Positions 22,718 through 33,721 of a stretch of DNA of 64,000 nucleotides are shown piece after piece. Where the stretch lies: contig CM042088.1 of the NCBI GenBank assembly GCA_023512835.1, positions 39,040,164-39,104,163 on the forward strand, written 5' to 3'. This DNA comes from Taxillus chinensis (Eukaryota; Streptophyta; Magnoliopsida; Santalales; Loranthaceae). A model generated the notes under the pieces. It searched no databases, was not told the DNA's origin, and saw only the letters and a list, made by a program, of their open reading frames with translations. The first letter of the stretch is position 1. Each line of letters starts with the position of its first letter. The position numbers and the translations under genes were made by a program.

Positions 22718-25700
22718 TGTCACACCCCCGAATTTCAGGAAACCCGGAACCGGGTACATGACTTCCCTTTGCCCGCACCCGATAGGTCAAGGGGTTGGTG
22801 ACTAGCACCAATGGAGACTACACCGCGGGTGCTGTCTCAAATATGCAACCCTATACAATCATACATCAAGTGTAATCCTGTACTTTCCCATATATCATCA
22901 TGCATACAAGGAGTTAAACAGTCATACAGACATCACATCATACAGTATGCAAATACAACTGTCCACGAACCCATGTCCGGGATATCACATAAAACAATAC
23001 AGAATATAACTGTATCATACATCAGAGTATTGGGCGTCCTCCTGGAAGAAAGTCCTCCACTAGTCTCGGGTCACACCTGAAAAGGGTAAACAACAAGTAG
23101 GGGTAAGCGACAAGCTCAGTATGTGACCCCAAAACTCCACATCATGCAACACATATATGTCTATACTATGCTCAGTGTACTCGTGCACCGTGTAGTATGC
23201 ACAATCATCAGGACTCAACCTGTAAACAAACATCAGGGCTCAGCCTGCCCATACAAGACAACTTGTCCACGATCCTCCATGGGATCCCAGCTCAGGGCAC
23301 TCAGCCTTAGCTCCACGAGCTCAACGGCTCAACTCAGGCCTTAGCCTGTCCACAGCGCAATATGCCTGGCCACGCCGCCACACAGGCTCGCCATCGGTGC
23401 ATATGCCTGCCACATCAACCACATAGCACCATCGGTGCATCACGGTGAGAACCCAAACAAGTCACGGAGTCCATGCCCCAATACCTCACACCAATATACT
23501 AACATGAGTATGGCAAATCATTCTCAACATTTCCTTTGGAACTGTAGCCAGCCTTCACAAGTAAATTCTATATCCTTGATTTATAAAGGAAGTATCTATA
23601 GCAGCTATTTTTTTGAAATCAAAAGTCTCGGCATTGGGTTCCCATATCATAACTAAGATAATCTGATTTTTGGGGATTTTTCTGAGATGTCTAACCCCAC
23701 TTTCCAAAAATTCACCACTACGAACTTTTAGGCTTTTCTGAGATTTTACACTAAATCCCAATTTTCACATTTTGAAATAGAAGGAATTAATTTTTCCAGT
23801 ATTTTTCTTTGAATCCAAATGGGGGGTAGTTCATTATTTACATTATAACTTAAGTACAATGTGTAGATGGGTATAGGTTGCAATGTAAATAGGTCCAGTC
23901 CAGTGCTGTATAGTGTCCAGTTACACTGCAGGAGCTGCGACTCGTAGCTGCGGTATGCGGAGCTGCAGCGCGCCTCGAAGACTCGTAGCGAGGCTACGAA
24001 CTTCGACCCTTCGACTACGAACTACGGGTCTACGAACTACGAGTCTACGAACTTCGAACTACGAGGCTACGAGGCTACAAACTACGAACCTTCGAGCTAC
24101 GAACTACGGGTCTACGAACTACGACCCTACGACCCTGGATCTTCGACCCTTCGACCCAGAACTTCGGATTTTCGTCAGTTCGACCCAGTAACGCGCCCAG
24201 GGTACTGTTCATCGTCGTTTTTGCCTGTTCTTCATCTGGAATCAACCCAGCAACCCCCAGACACGCACAAACACGCATTATACGCAACCGACTGCAATAT
24301 TTACCTTAAAATGCATTCAGAACGCATCTAAATCGCGCAGAAACAACAGAAACACGTATAAAATTCCAGATTTCCATAAATCTATATCTAAACCCAAAAT
24401 TTCATGGTTGACTTATCAACCCTCATGAAAAACACAATTAATCAACCCCAAAATCACATAAACATATATCCACAATGATATAAAACAGTTCTTAACCCAA
24501 AATTGGTTTTCCCCAAATTCTAGGGTTCATGCTCAATTTCATAAATCATGATAAATTCGTGCAAATCCAAACCAAGAGAGAGATAAGAAGTTCAAGGACA
24601 CCTACTTGAAGTGAATCTTTGAGCTCCACGAACCCAAATCGCCAAAGCCTCCAAGCTCTCTCTCTCAACGCACAAACGTGAAACGTAAAGTGAAAGTTTC
24701 TTCCCTTTTTTTTCTGCTATTTATATTTCTGCCAGTCAACTGACCTAGTCAACCATTGACCCAATCAATAATTGACATCCCAACACAAAAATTTAGGGCC
24801 GGCCCTGCGAAATAAGATGCCCTAGGCGAGCTTCGAACAATGTGCCCTTGTTAATTTTTTTTTCAAAATTAATTAATTAACTTTAAAATTTTCATAATAT
24901 ATTTAAAATTTACAGCAATTACAAACTAAACCCTACAAATATTAATTCTTAGTCGAAACATATTATTCTAAATACAAATATAATGAAGAACTTAGTTTTC
25001 AAATTTCAATCGATGCTCTGCTTCTGTGAGCTTATAGATGAGTGTTTAAGTATAGATAATACCAATTATGAATGTGTAGAATACCTTATAGACAACATAT
25101 TACAGCTATTAAAGAATTTTCATAATCTTAATAAAAAATTCCTTTAAAAATATAATAGAAAACATCAAATAATTGTCACGTTTAAGCACCTGTAACCATA
25201 TATTCACATATCAACAAAGTCTCCAAAAGGTAAAAATTCTTTAAGATTTATTGTCCTCTACCCTTGCACGTACAAATACTGAAAGTTTAATTATAGGATC
25301 CATACATACCAATTACCAACACGGCTACACTGCCAACACTAAATTATTCAACCGATTCAATACAAAATTACAGTTTACAGAATTATAGAATTATAGTTCA
25401 CGATTCAATATTGCACTATATCATTTAGAATCACAGTTTACATATTACAGCAAAAAAAATAAGAATTAAGAAATTACTTGGTTCGTGAATTATGAGGTAT
25501 GCCACATGAGTGATCGGCGTTGACACGTCGTCCGTCGCCATCAGCCGGAATCCGCCAGATCGTAATCTCAGATAGTTGGACGGATGAACTGTGAACGAAG
25601 ATATGAAGACCGGATCTAACTTTTGAGACCGAGAGAGAGGCGATTGGAGGTCAGACGTCAGACTCGATCGGTGACGGCATTGATCGAGGCTTGGGGATGG

Positions 25701-26317
25701 AGTTTGGGGGCTATTCGTGACAGTTCAAAGTTGCCTGTTGCCGGACTGGGATCAGAGATGGTGCGGCATCGACAGATGGCCGTCGGCGGTTGGCGAACAG
25801 AGATGGTGCGGGCTTGATGCGTAGAGGCATCTTACCCTCTTGCGTGTGCGTCAGTGGGTGCGATGCCTAACGCATCCAGTGTCTTTCGTGCACTGTGAGC
25901 CTGTGGTGGATAGAGGCCGGAGTCGAGTGATGCCCTAGTCACAGACGAAAATGTGCCCCTTTCTATTGGATTTTGACGGGTGCCCTAGGCGGCCGCCTAT
26001 CGGGCCTCCCCCTCGGGCCGGCCCTGCAAAAATTGACCTCCAAGGCCCCGAACTCCAAATTGAGTCCAACTACAGTCAAAACGCTCGAAATGACGAGCAC
26101 AACACTAAACAGATATTATTACACCCAAATGACTGCCCAAACGCAAAGTCAACCAATAAACCCCGAAAAGTCAATAATCGGGTCAAATGGGGCCCCGACT
26201 CGAAATCGGGTCCAAGTACAGTCAAAATGCTCACATCGACGACTACACTACCGTCCAGATAGTTACATTCCCATAGAATGACTATCGCTCAAAACTACCC
26301 AAATACGAGTCTTTACA
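22718..26317 (-). repeat. 5' LTR of the Tekay-like element, with nested hAT
   Basis: 3,600 bp in total; about 2,360 bp without the 1,233-bp hAT element and its duplicated 8-bp target. It carries the same internal short repeat block as the other LTR (about 23,990-24,180). Confidence 0.95.
24794..26026. mobile_element. Non-autonomous hAT element nested in the LTR
   Basis: 1,233 bp bounded by TAGGGCCGGCCCTGCG on the left and CCTCGGGCCGGCCCTG on the right (inverted complement CAGGGCCGGCCCGAGG). The 8-bp target duplication CAAAAATT is perfect (24,786-24,793 and 26,027-26,034). The uninterrupted site is preserved in the other LTR as ACACAAAAATTGACC. Subterminal TGCCCTAGGCG motifs occur at both ends. 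The interior has no transposase; a 64-codon Arg-rich frame near 25,623 has no recognisable family. Confidence 0.93.
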
Positions 26318-26322
26318 GCGTT

Positions 26323-27213
26323 CCTAGAGGAAGGAGACAGATCAACACCAGACGACAAAGTGTGTTGAGCGATTGCCTCAATGCGTGACTCGAGGGAAGG
26401 CCTGATAACCTAAAGAGAGAGGTCTTATAGAAGCAGAAATTTCTACATCCCGAGATAGTGCAGGAGAGAAGTTTTATGGCTAACTTTGACAGTGCAACCA
26501 AATCTATCACAACTCACAACCAAACACACTCGGCAAGAAAGGATGTGAGAAGATGAGTAATAATACATGATTAAAACTTAGATGAAAAATTAAGGTATAA
26601 AAAAAGTATTTATAAATTTTTTGAGAGATTTCAAAATAATTTTATCCATAAAAGTAAAATTAGAAAGGAATAGTTTTTTTAAATACAAAATTTTAGGTGT
26701 AGTTACAAACAATTAGAGTAGTTTATATAACAGAATTCTTTATGCAAATCAATACTGAAAAAATAAATATTCTTTTAAAAATTATTTTCATCTGAAAACT
26801 TTTTACAATAACTTGATTTACGTACGGAAGCTATGTAATAATGAAAATTTTTACAATAAATTGGTTTTTTAAGCGATAATCAGATTTTACATTAAACTAC
26901 AACCAAAACAAATATATCCCTTATTTGTCAATATAGTTGCCACATGAACCAAATATGATTTTTAAAGTAATAATTTCCTCCCTATTTGTCATATGTTATT
27001 AAAAAAATAATCTTTTTGTCTATGATTAAATTCATAAAATATTTATAGGTAATATTAACTTTTAGTTAATCACGAAAATTTCATTATTCCGTAATTTTTA
27101 TGAGATGAAGTTATCTCGAACCCAAGGAAGTGAGGAACCACAAACCAGTAATAGTGGGCCCTAGGCACCTTTGAGGCCATTTTGGAACCTTGGTTACCAT
27201 GTCAGGCCCGGCT
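26323..27213. other. Intergenic DNA right of the gypsy element
   Basis: Continuation of the interrupted host sequence (to about 26,540), then AT-rich DNA. No gene seen. Confidence 0.5.
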
Positions 27214-27315
27214 TAGTTAAAACATGACATAATTGTATAAAAATTCCATATACTACATAAAATACATTATATAATGAAGTGTAAATAATGTGTTTTGTCA
27301 ACTATTGAGGGTTGC

Positions 27316-27384
<69 letters not shown>

Positions 27385-27423
27385 TTATATAATGTATTAG
27401 CGTAGTTAAAACATGACATAATT
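27214..27423. repeat. (TA)n microsatellite between two 21-bp direct repeats
   Basis: A TA run of about 64 bp (27,319-27,382). Two identical 21-bp direct repeats starting TAGTTAAAACATGACATAA lie at 27,214-27,234 and 27,403-27,423. CATTATATAATG palindromes sit close to both sides of the region. Confidence 0.85.
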
Positions 27424-29099
27424 ATTGAAGGCATTTAAGAAAAATAAATAAACAAATACAATAAAATTGAAAGGGGTAAGAAAAACAACCACATATTTGT
27501 AAGGGAGAAATGTCATATATGAATTTTTTATGTATATCTCTTCTGTTCACATGACGTGTAATATTTTATTAATTTTAATTAAATCATAAGTAAGAATTAA
27601 TTAAATTACTGTTTAATGAAATAGTACACGTCAAGTGTACCCTAAAAATTCTATACAAAAGACTCGCATAAACCATTTCTTTATACATTTGCCCCGTAGC
27701 ATATGATGGGGGATAATTTGGATATATATGACTGTATGTGCTTCGGTCTTCTTCCTGGGTAAGTTTTTTTTTTTTTAGTTGTCTACATTTTTTTTTATCA
27801 TAGCATACAGTTTCATCACCCGTCATCAAAATCCGTGACAGTGATTGATTAAATTAACTCACATACCATTTATATGATGGAATCAGTCAGGAATGAAGAG
27901 TAGGTATGTCAACAGGTAAAGTTGAAGAAAAACTAGCCCGCGCTTAAATTCCCTTTTTTTTTAAATTAATAAATATGAAAAAGAGCATGATATTGAATCA
28001 TAATACAAAGCAGATGAGTAAAGTTGAAAAATGTTTGAGAGCCGTGAAAGCTTGATATTGAAGATTCGCATAAAGACAGATGACTGATCATGAAAAAGTA
28101 CTTTTTATAGCTAAAATCTTACTGATTGCTTTGTCCGGGTGGTAGCTTTGTAAGTGTAATCACTTCTGGAGGACTTTAGAAATGATCGCCCGATTGATTT
28201 TATACCATACCTTCAAGGAACACCAAAAAAGAAAACGAATATAGGCATCATTGTGATGTTTAAAAAAAGCATATATAGCATATAAAGTTCTACGTATATT
28301 AACATTATGTGTATTTATATGATTCTCTCGTATTAGTAAGCAAGAAGCTACAGTTCTATTTTGATGGCCTGGAACTGGAATTCCTTTGCATGTTCTGTTT
28401 GTTTTTGTTTTTTTTAGCAAAGTATATGAGTAATTCTAAGTACAATCGGTATTGAGTAATCTTTGAATAATCGTAATAACTTATTAATTTATTGGAAGGA
28501 AAAGAAAAAAAAAGTCATAATCGTATCTCTCACGATTATATTATAAAAATACCGCGATCGTTCAGACAAATATTTATTAATTATATATATGTCTCTGTGC
28601 AATTGTATTCCATAATTTGAATTAAATTGGCCTCAAATTTTCCTTTCCTTTGGGAGGCAGGCAACCGCGCGCCGAAGTTTATAGACTGCACTGTTCGAGA
28701 AGTTTGTGATTTTTTTAAGCTTTCGGGAAATTTGTTTTTGGAAAAAAATTGATAAATATATTTCAATGAATCGGACAATAAAATGATCGATGAAATTAAA
28801 CAAACAGTGCAAGTTGCTCGATTTATCAAATTATATACATAAACATATAAATAATTAGAAAGCATGTAGTGCAGTGGTAACTTTTTTGTTTAGGAATTTA
28901 GAGTATAATATATTCTTCTAAATGGTAGCTAATTTTTTGTTTTTAGCAGAAAGAAATAAAATTATAGTATCAAATTTACGAGAGGGTGATATACTGGATT
29001 GATACTCGGTTTGGGGAATGAGATTCCAATTTCGATTCTCATAATTTTTATGAAAAAATAAAAATACTTCATCAGAATTTGAGATACTTGAAAGACTTT
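27424..29099. other. Intergenic DNA
   Basis: AT-rich. Several short open frames (near 27,600, 28,200 and 28,600) lack any recognisable motif and look random. Nothing else supported. Confidence 0.5.
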
Positions 29100-29107
29100 A
29101 TAACAAT

Positions 29108-29809
29108 TAGGGTGGGCAACAGATACCCCCGTTACACTGCTTGTCATCCATTTCGCTCCCGTTATGCGAAGCGGGTTATTCTATCTAGGCAAGAGCGGGG
29201 TGTGATTTTTAAACTTGATATCCCGCTCTAGGTGGAGACGAAGAGCAGTAAAGGTAGCGGGGTATCCCATCACGTCTAATTTTAATAATGTTTATTTATA
29301 ATTTTATAATATTTTAAATATTATTATTTAACTATTATTTATGATTTTTAATATTTTAAAATGATATTTATTATTATAAAATTAAATCATTTTTGATAAT
29401 TTGTAGGTTAAAAATAATATAGAAATTTGATTTAAGTCAAAATTATTGATATGAATAGATCTAATAAAAAACGATAACAAGATGCCGGCAAATGAAACCT
29501 CATTCGTAGACATATTAAATAACGATATATCCTGTCCCGCCTACATATGGAACGAGATACAATCTTAAAATTTAATCTACTACCTAAGCGAGGGCAGAAA
29601 ACGGTAATAGATTGATTCTGCCCCCAATAATACCTGAATTTCTCCTGCCAACTGTTTCGTGGAGCCTCTAAAAGTCAGTATTGTCTTAAGAAATAAATCA
29701 ATAAAATACGATAATGTGGAGCTTACGGATGAAGCCTCCCCGCTAACTCCGCCATAGACCGAGTACCCGCCTCGCTTACACGAGAGAGAGATTACGGATA
29801 GCATCCCTA
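29108..29809. mobile_element. hAT-type MITE with perfect 8-bp TSD
   Basis: 702 bp. The left end is TAGGGTGGGCAAC; the right end in reverse complement is TAGGGATGCTATC. It is flanked by identical octamers ATAACAAT at 29,100-29,107 and 29,810-29,817. The interior contains GGGGTATCCC / TACCCGC-like subterminal motifs and AT-rich filler, with no transposase. Confidence 0.85.
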
Positions 29810-29959
29810 ATAACAATACTTAAAATATTTTTCGTTTTCTCATGATTGGAGTGGGTTTTAATCAGGCAGCTAAATTTAACTAGTCGATCGTACTTGCTAT
29901 ACTTTTTTTTATTTTTTCTTTTCCTTTCTTTTTCCGTGTTCAGCATCATCGATTAACGG

Positions 29960-30345
29960 TGGAGGTGAATCAATGCCAGATCCTGCTTGGTTCTCTTTGA
30001 ACAAGGCCATGATTTGAATCATGGTGCGGCGATGCCATGACCATTCGTTAAGGCAGGCGAAGGCCACCTTCAGATGCTGTAGCAGCTCAATTTCCAACCC
30101 AGAATCCTCCTGCATCTTCACCCACCCAACCAGTTGTCCCTTAAATCGACGGAATTGGTAGACTGACTCCTGGTGAGGAGCTCCCGCAGTCCAGCAGGAC
30201 TACCCTGCTATACACGTTGCCTTTGGTGGAGCACCTGAAACTCTGGTAGTACTCGGGAGGCACGTAGCCTGGTGTGCCTGTAAGGATACTGACGCCGAGG
30301 TGGGTGTCCATGGCGCTCGAAAGGCAAGCCATTCCAAATATCTGT
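29960..30345 (-). pseudogene. BRI1-like receptor kinase fragment
   Basis: A relic of the brassinosteroid receptor kinase C-terminus. On the minus strand, [17 protein letters not shown] and [20 protein letters not shown] (30,200-30,345) match the activation segment and P+1 loop of BRI1 kinases. A shifted [14 protein letters not shown] and LVGWVK follow. Then EDSGLEIELLQHLKVAFACL, RRTMIQIMALFKE and QAGSGIDS (29,966-30,120) match the end of the kinase domain and the BRI1 tail. Roughly 15-20 residues are missing after VGWVK, and frameshifts occur. Upstream kinase and LRR parts are absent. BRI1 genes normally lack introns, so DNA-level and RNA-level copying cannot be told apart. Confidence 0.85.
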
Positions 30346-30489
30346 GCATGCACAGCAGGGGAACCCAAGGGGATGGGGCGGGCCTGACCTGTGCGGGGGG
30401 GAACGCGAGGGGGAGGGGAGAAATCGTAGTATTTTAGTGAGCTTATTATTATTTCGTAAAATTAAAATAATTATAATTTATAAAAGTTA

Positions 30490-30540
30490 TTATTTGATTA
30501 AATTATAGTTAAGCTTTATTTCAGATCACTGTGAATGCTT
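30490..30540. mobile_element. Terminal fragment related to the 53.8-kb PIF-like element
   Basis: TTTGATTAAATTATAGTTAA through TCACTGTGAATGC closely resembles the right end of the element at 53,848-54,698. Only the last 45-50 bp match. No partner terminus is seen. Confidence 0.4.
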
Positions 30541-30723
30541 TTAGATCTCGTTAAATAAGGCAGTTATTGCTCTTGCTCATAATGGGGTCCAACATAAAAG
30601 CACAAAATCTTGAAGAAAAAATCAAACAAAATTACCCAACAAAATCATCAAATAAAATATTAACGAAGGCAAAATCTTGCTCTTGCTGATCTTTATTAAA
30701 CAAAATCTTGAAGAAAAAATCAT

Positions 30724-30844
30724 TCACTTTTCATTTGTTATGTCAAAAAATCAGTTGGCATATGTATTAACCAAGGCAGTACCCACCAGGGACTTTTACA
30801 ACTCACTAGGAGAGTGGGATTACAGGATTTGTAAGCACTAAATT
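30724..30844 (+). pseudogene. Ty1/copia pol C-terminal scrap
   Basis: With one frameshift the plus strand reads HSLFICYVK, then QLAYVLTKAVPTRDFYNSLG and a stop. This resembles the end of the copia RNase H domain (QLADVLTK...FYNSL). No LTR or other pol part was found around it. Confidence 0.55.
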
Positions 30845-31648
30845 AAGAAAGAGTGTTGGCGTGATGAATAATTAAAAAAAATTATTCTGTAAATTTTCGT
30901 TTAATATTTGATGAATTTCTGATTATGGGGAATCAGATAACTAAGAATCATGAGATATAGTAGCTTACTCAAACAATCTATGTAATGTGTTAATTTCTTA
31001 GAATAGCTGGTATATGTATGTGTTTCTCAGTAAAATAACAAGATAGGAAAAAATATTTATTTTGTACACAAGAAGCCTTAGCAACAAACCGATATATCCT
31101 TACTGGATTTGTCTCTCCAGGCTTTGTAACCAAGACTTCACAAAAATAAAGTCCACAACAAATGGGTGATTATTCCCTTAATTAATTCACAGACCGACAT
31201 TTAACCCAGCATTACACCAATTTAGTTGTTCGGATTTATATTTTCTCAAAGCATCACACACAGAAGAAGAGGAAAAGTTATCACAAAATGCAACGCATAA
31301 GACCATGCGGGTAAGGGTCCGAAGGCCACAGCACTAAAGTCGTGCCCCCCAGTGCTTCTCTTTTGCATGGACATGGGGTGTAAATGTAGCATTATCTGCC
31401 GGAAAATGTAGTATTCCTTCATGACAGTTACATATAGAGAAGCTGGAAACCAACTTTTTTAATAAATGGAATCAGCTTCGGTGAAGAAGCAATACAAAAG
31501 CAAATCAATCACACCGACGACAAAAAATCATAGAAAGTTTCACTTATTCTCTGAACCAAAATGGAGATGGAAAATGAAATTACTGATAAAAATAAAGCGA
31601 TGTATTGTTTTTGCCAACAATATCCGATGCTGGTTTTCTCATATATAT
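30845..31648. other. Downstream region of the FQR1-like gene
   Basis: No gene seen. The part nearest 31,648 should hold the 3' UTR of the minus-strand gene. Confidence 0.45.
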
Positions 31649-32944
31649 TTAGACACCTTTGAGTTTCGTAGCAACGCCAGCAATGTGCTTTCCCTGGTGG
31701 AATGCTTGTGCCAATTCAAGCTCAGAAGGCTGTCTCGAACCGTCCCCTGCATAAGTTCCTGATCCATAGGGGCTCCCGCCTTTGATTTCATTCATCTCAA
31801 ACATGCCAGCTCCAAACGAATACCCAATAGGCACAAAGATCATTCCGTGGTGAACCAACTGAGTAATAGCCGTCAAGCTGCATCATCACAGTACCCAGAT
31901 GGAACACAACACATGTTAATCGAACATTTCTAATGAATGAAGCAACATGAGCTGGAATTGAACAGATTAAGACTTGAAACTTACGCAGTAGTCTCCTGAC
32001 CTCCTCCTTGAGATCCAGTGCTGTAGAAAAGTCCAGCGGGCTTCCCAGCCAACTGCTGTGTCTGCCACAGGCCTCCGGTGGAGTCGAGAAATGACTTAAA
32101 CTGAGCCGGCATCATACCAAATCTGGTAGGGAAGCCAAACACAAACCCATCAGCTTCAGTAAGTTCATCAGGTGTAATAATTGGCACATCGCTCTTTGGC
32201 GGTGCCCCCATCTTTCCAAGCACCTCTTCTGGAAGGGTTTCTGGTACCTGTACACGTGTGATTTTGTATTCAGTCAAGTGGATGTATGGTTGTTCTTACA
32301 GTGACAGTTTATTAATAAAATCTTTAATTAAACGATGATACAGAGAAACGTTTAACAATTGATGTGAAGGAGAAACAATACCTGCCACAGCGTCGCTTCA
32401 ACTCCTTCCACGGAAGCTGCTCCTTTCTTTATCTCCTCTGCCAGCTTCTTGACATGTCCATACATCGAATAGTAACTGTAAAGTTAACCCTCGATTCAAA
32501 ACATAATCCTAACAAACACGTCCGCGTACATGGCAGTTGAACAGAGAACAGGCAGAGGAATACTGACACATTGAAGTGTCATCATTTTTTTTTTGTTGTT
32601 GTTCGGAATTTTTTTTTATTGTTATCATAATGATTTTGAGTTGTGCGATTCAGTAAGGAAAATTGACTATAGTTAATTTCTGTATTGGAAATACTAAGTA
32701 ATCCTCATCAATTCAAAACTGTAAAGCTTCCTTATATTTCCACATCAACAAACAGAGGAAATTTTGAAGGGTTGAATTTAATGGGATAGTAGCTAGAAAG
32801 CATGTTGTGTTTCGAGTTTCGACCCATATTGGGAAGAGCTTTTGAAAAAAAAAAAAATTAATCCCATGAAACACCGTACCCATTGCCAAAAACATAGGAA
32901 ACCCATAGCCAACAAGCAACATAAGAAAGGATCAAAGAAATGAA

Positions 32945-32985
<41 letters not shown>

Positions 32986-33053
32986 TATAAATACATAGTA
33001 TATAAGAGAGAAAATAAAGGATTTGCATACACAATGTAGACTTTAACAGCCAT
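31649..33053 (-). CDS. FQR1-like: NAD(P)H:quinone oxidoreductase, FQR1/WrbA family (4 exons)
   Basis: A flavodoxin-fold FMN enzyme that reduces quinones by two electrons, avoiding semiquinone radicals. In plants it is cytosolic or plasma-membrane associated and auxin-inducible. Exons on the minus strand: 33053-33031, 32475-32382, 32247-31985 and 31877-31649. All splice sites are GT-AG, total 609 nt, 202 aa, the usual length for the family. The start is [16 protein letters not shown], in which YYSMYGHV is the phosphate-binding loop (residues 9-16). [14 protein letters not shown] (78-90) and [12 protein letters not shown] (115-126) are the other FMN-contact loops. No stops or shifts were found, so it is probably functional. 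Intron 1 contains a (TA)n(CA)n microsatellite (about 32,949-32,990). Confidence 0.95.
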
Positions 33054-33156
33054 TGTTCCTCGCGCTTTGCGCTTGGTTTCTCAAGGTTATCAAGGTAGGA
33101 GAAGTGAAGGCTTAAACGTGAGCTGAGGAGTACAAGGGAGGGAAGGCCAGCGCATG

Positions 33157-33164
33157 CATATATA
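33157..33164 (-). promoter_or_regulatory. Probable TATA box of the FQR1-like gene
   Basis: On the minus strand TATATATG lies about 105 bp before the ATG in otherwise GC-rich sequence. It predicts a transcription start near 33,130. Confidence 0.55.
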
Positions 33165-33169
33165 GACGC

Positions 33170-33687
33170 CGCTGGAGGTGGTGGTGGTCATGGATTTCTA
33201 GTGTGGACGGTGTGCCCGGCCTCGTGTTGAGAGCCCGCGATTCATTCAAATTTGGCCACTTCTTGCGTCACCAATGCGTCATCACGTGTCATTCACTACA
33301 ATATTCGTTAGTCGAAGGGAAGAAAAAAACTCTCATTAGAAGATGATGTCAAGGCTGCGGCATCTATTCGTAATACCTTTTATTTCTTAATTTGTTTTGC
33401 CAGTCGTCTCTCTTGGTAATCAGTGACGTTATAAATCTCCACACATGCTCCTGAAAAATTACACACACACCGCCCTCTTGGTTGGCACGGATGCATCGAT
33501 GCATGAATTGATATTCGTTCCTGTTATTAAATTTTTTATATATGCATTAATTGAGCCTTAACTTTTTGGGTGCCTTAAATTTGTTTGTATTTCTATACTT
33601 TTACTTTTATTTGTAAAGTTTCCTAGGATGATCTTCGAATGACTAATGAAATAAATTGAATAAGTTTTATAAAATATTTAATGCTTA

Positions 33688-33721
<34 letters not shown>

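Larger units (their letters stand above)
14864..26317 (-). mobile_element. Ty3/gypsy chromovirus (Tekay/Del-like), complete but decayed
   Basis: An LTR retrotransposon of 11.45 kb on the minus strand. Both LTRs have TG...CA ends. The 5-bp target duplication GCGTT is perfect (14,859-14,863 and 26,318-26,322). The PBS lies beside the right (5') LTR and the PPT beside the left (3') LTR. Domain order is gag, protease, RT, RNase H, integrase, chromodomain, which is the gypsy order; the chromodomain and integrase tail point to the Tekay/Del clade. Stops and shifts occur in every domain, so it is not autonomous. A hAT element later inserted into its 5' LTR. Confidence 0.95.

Noticed and set aside
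25623..25817. 64-codon Arg-rich frame in the nested hAT
   Set aside because: Not similar to hAT transposase and lacks any known domain.
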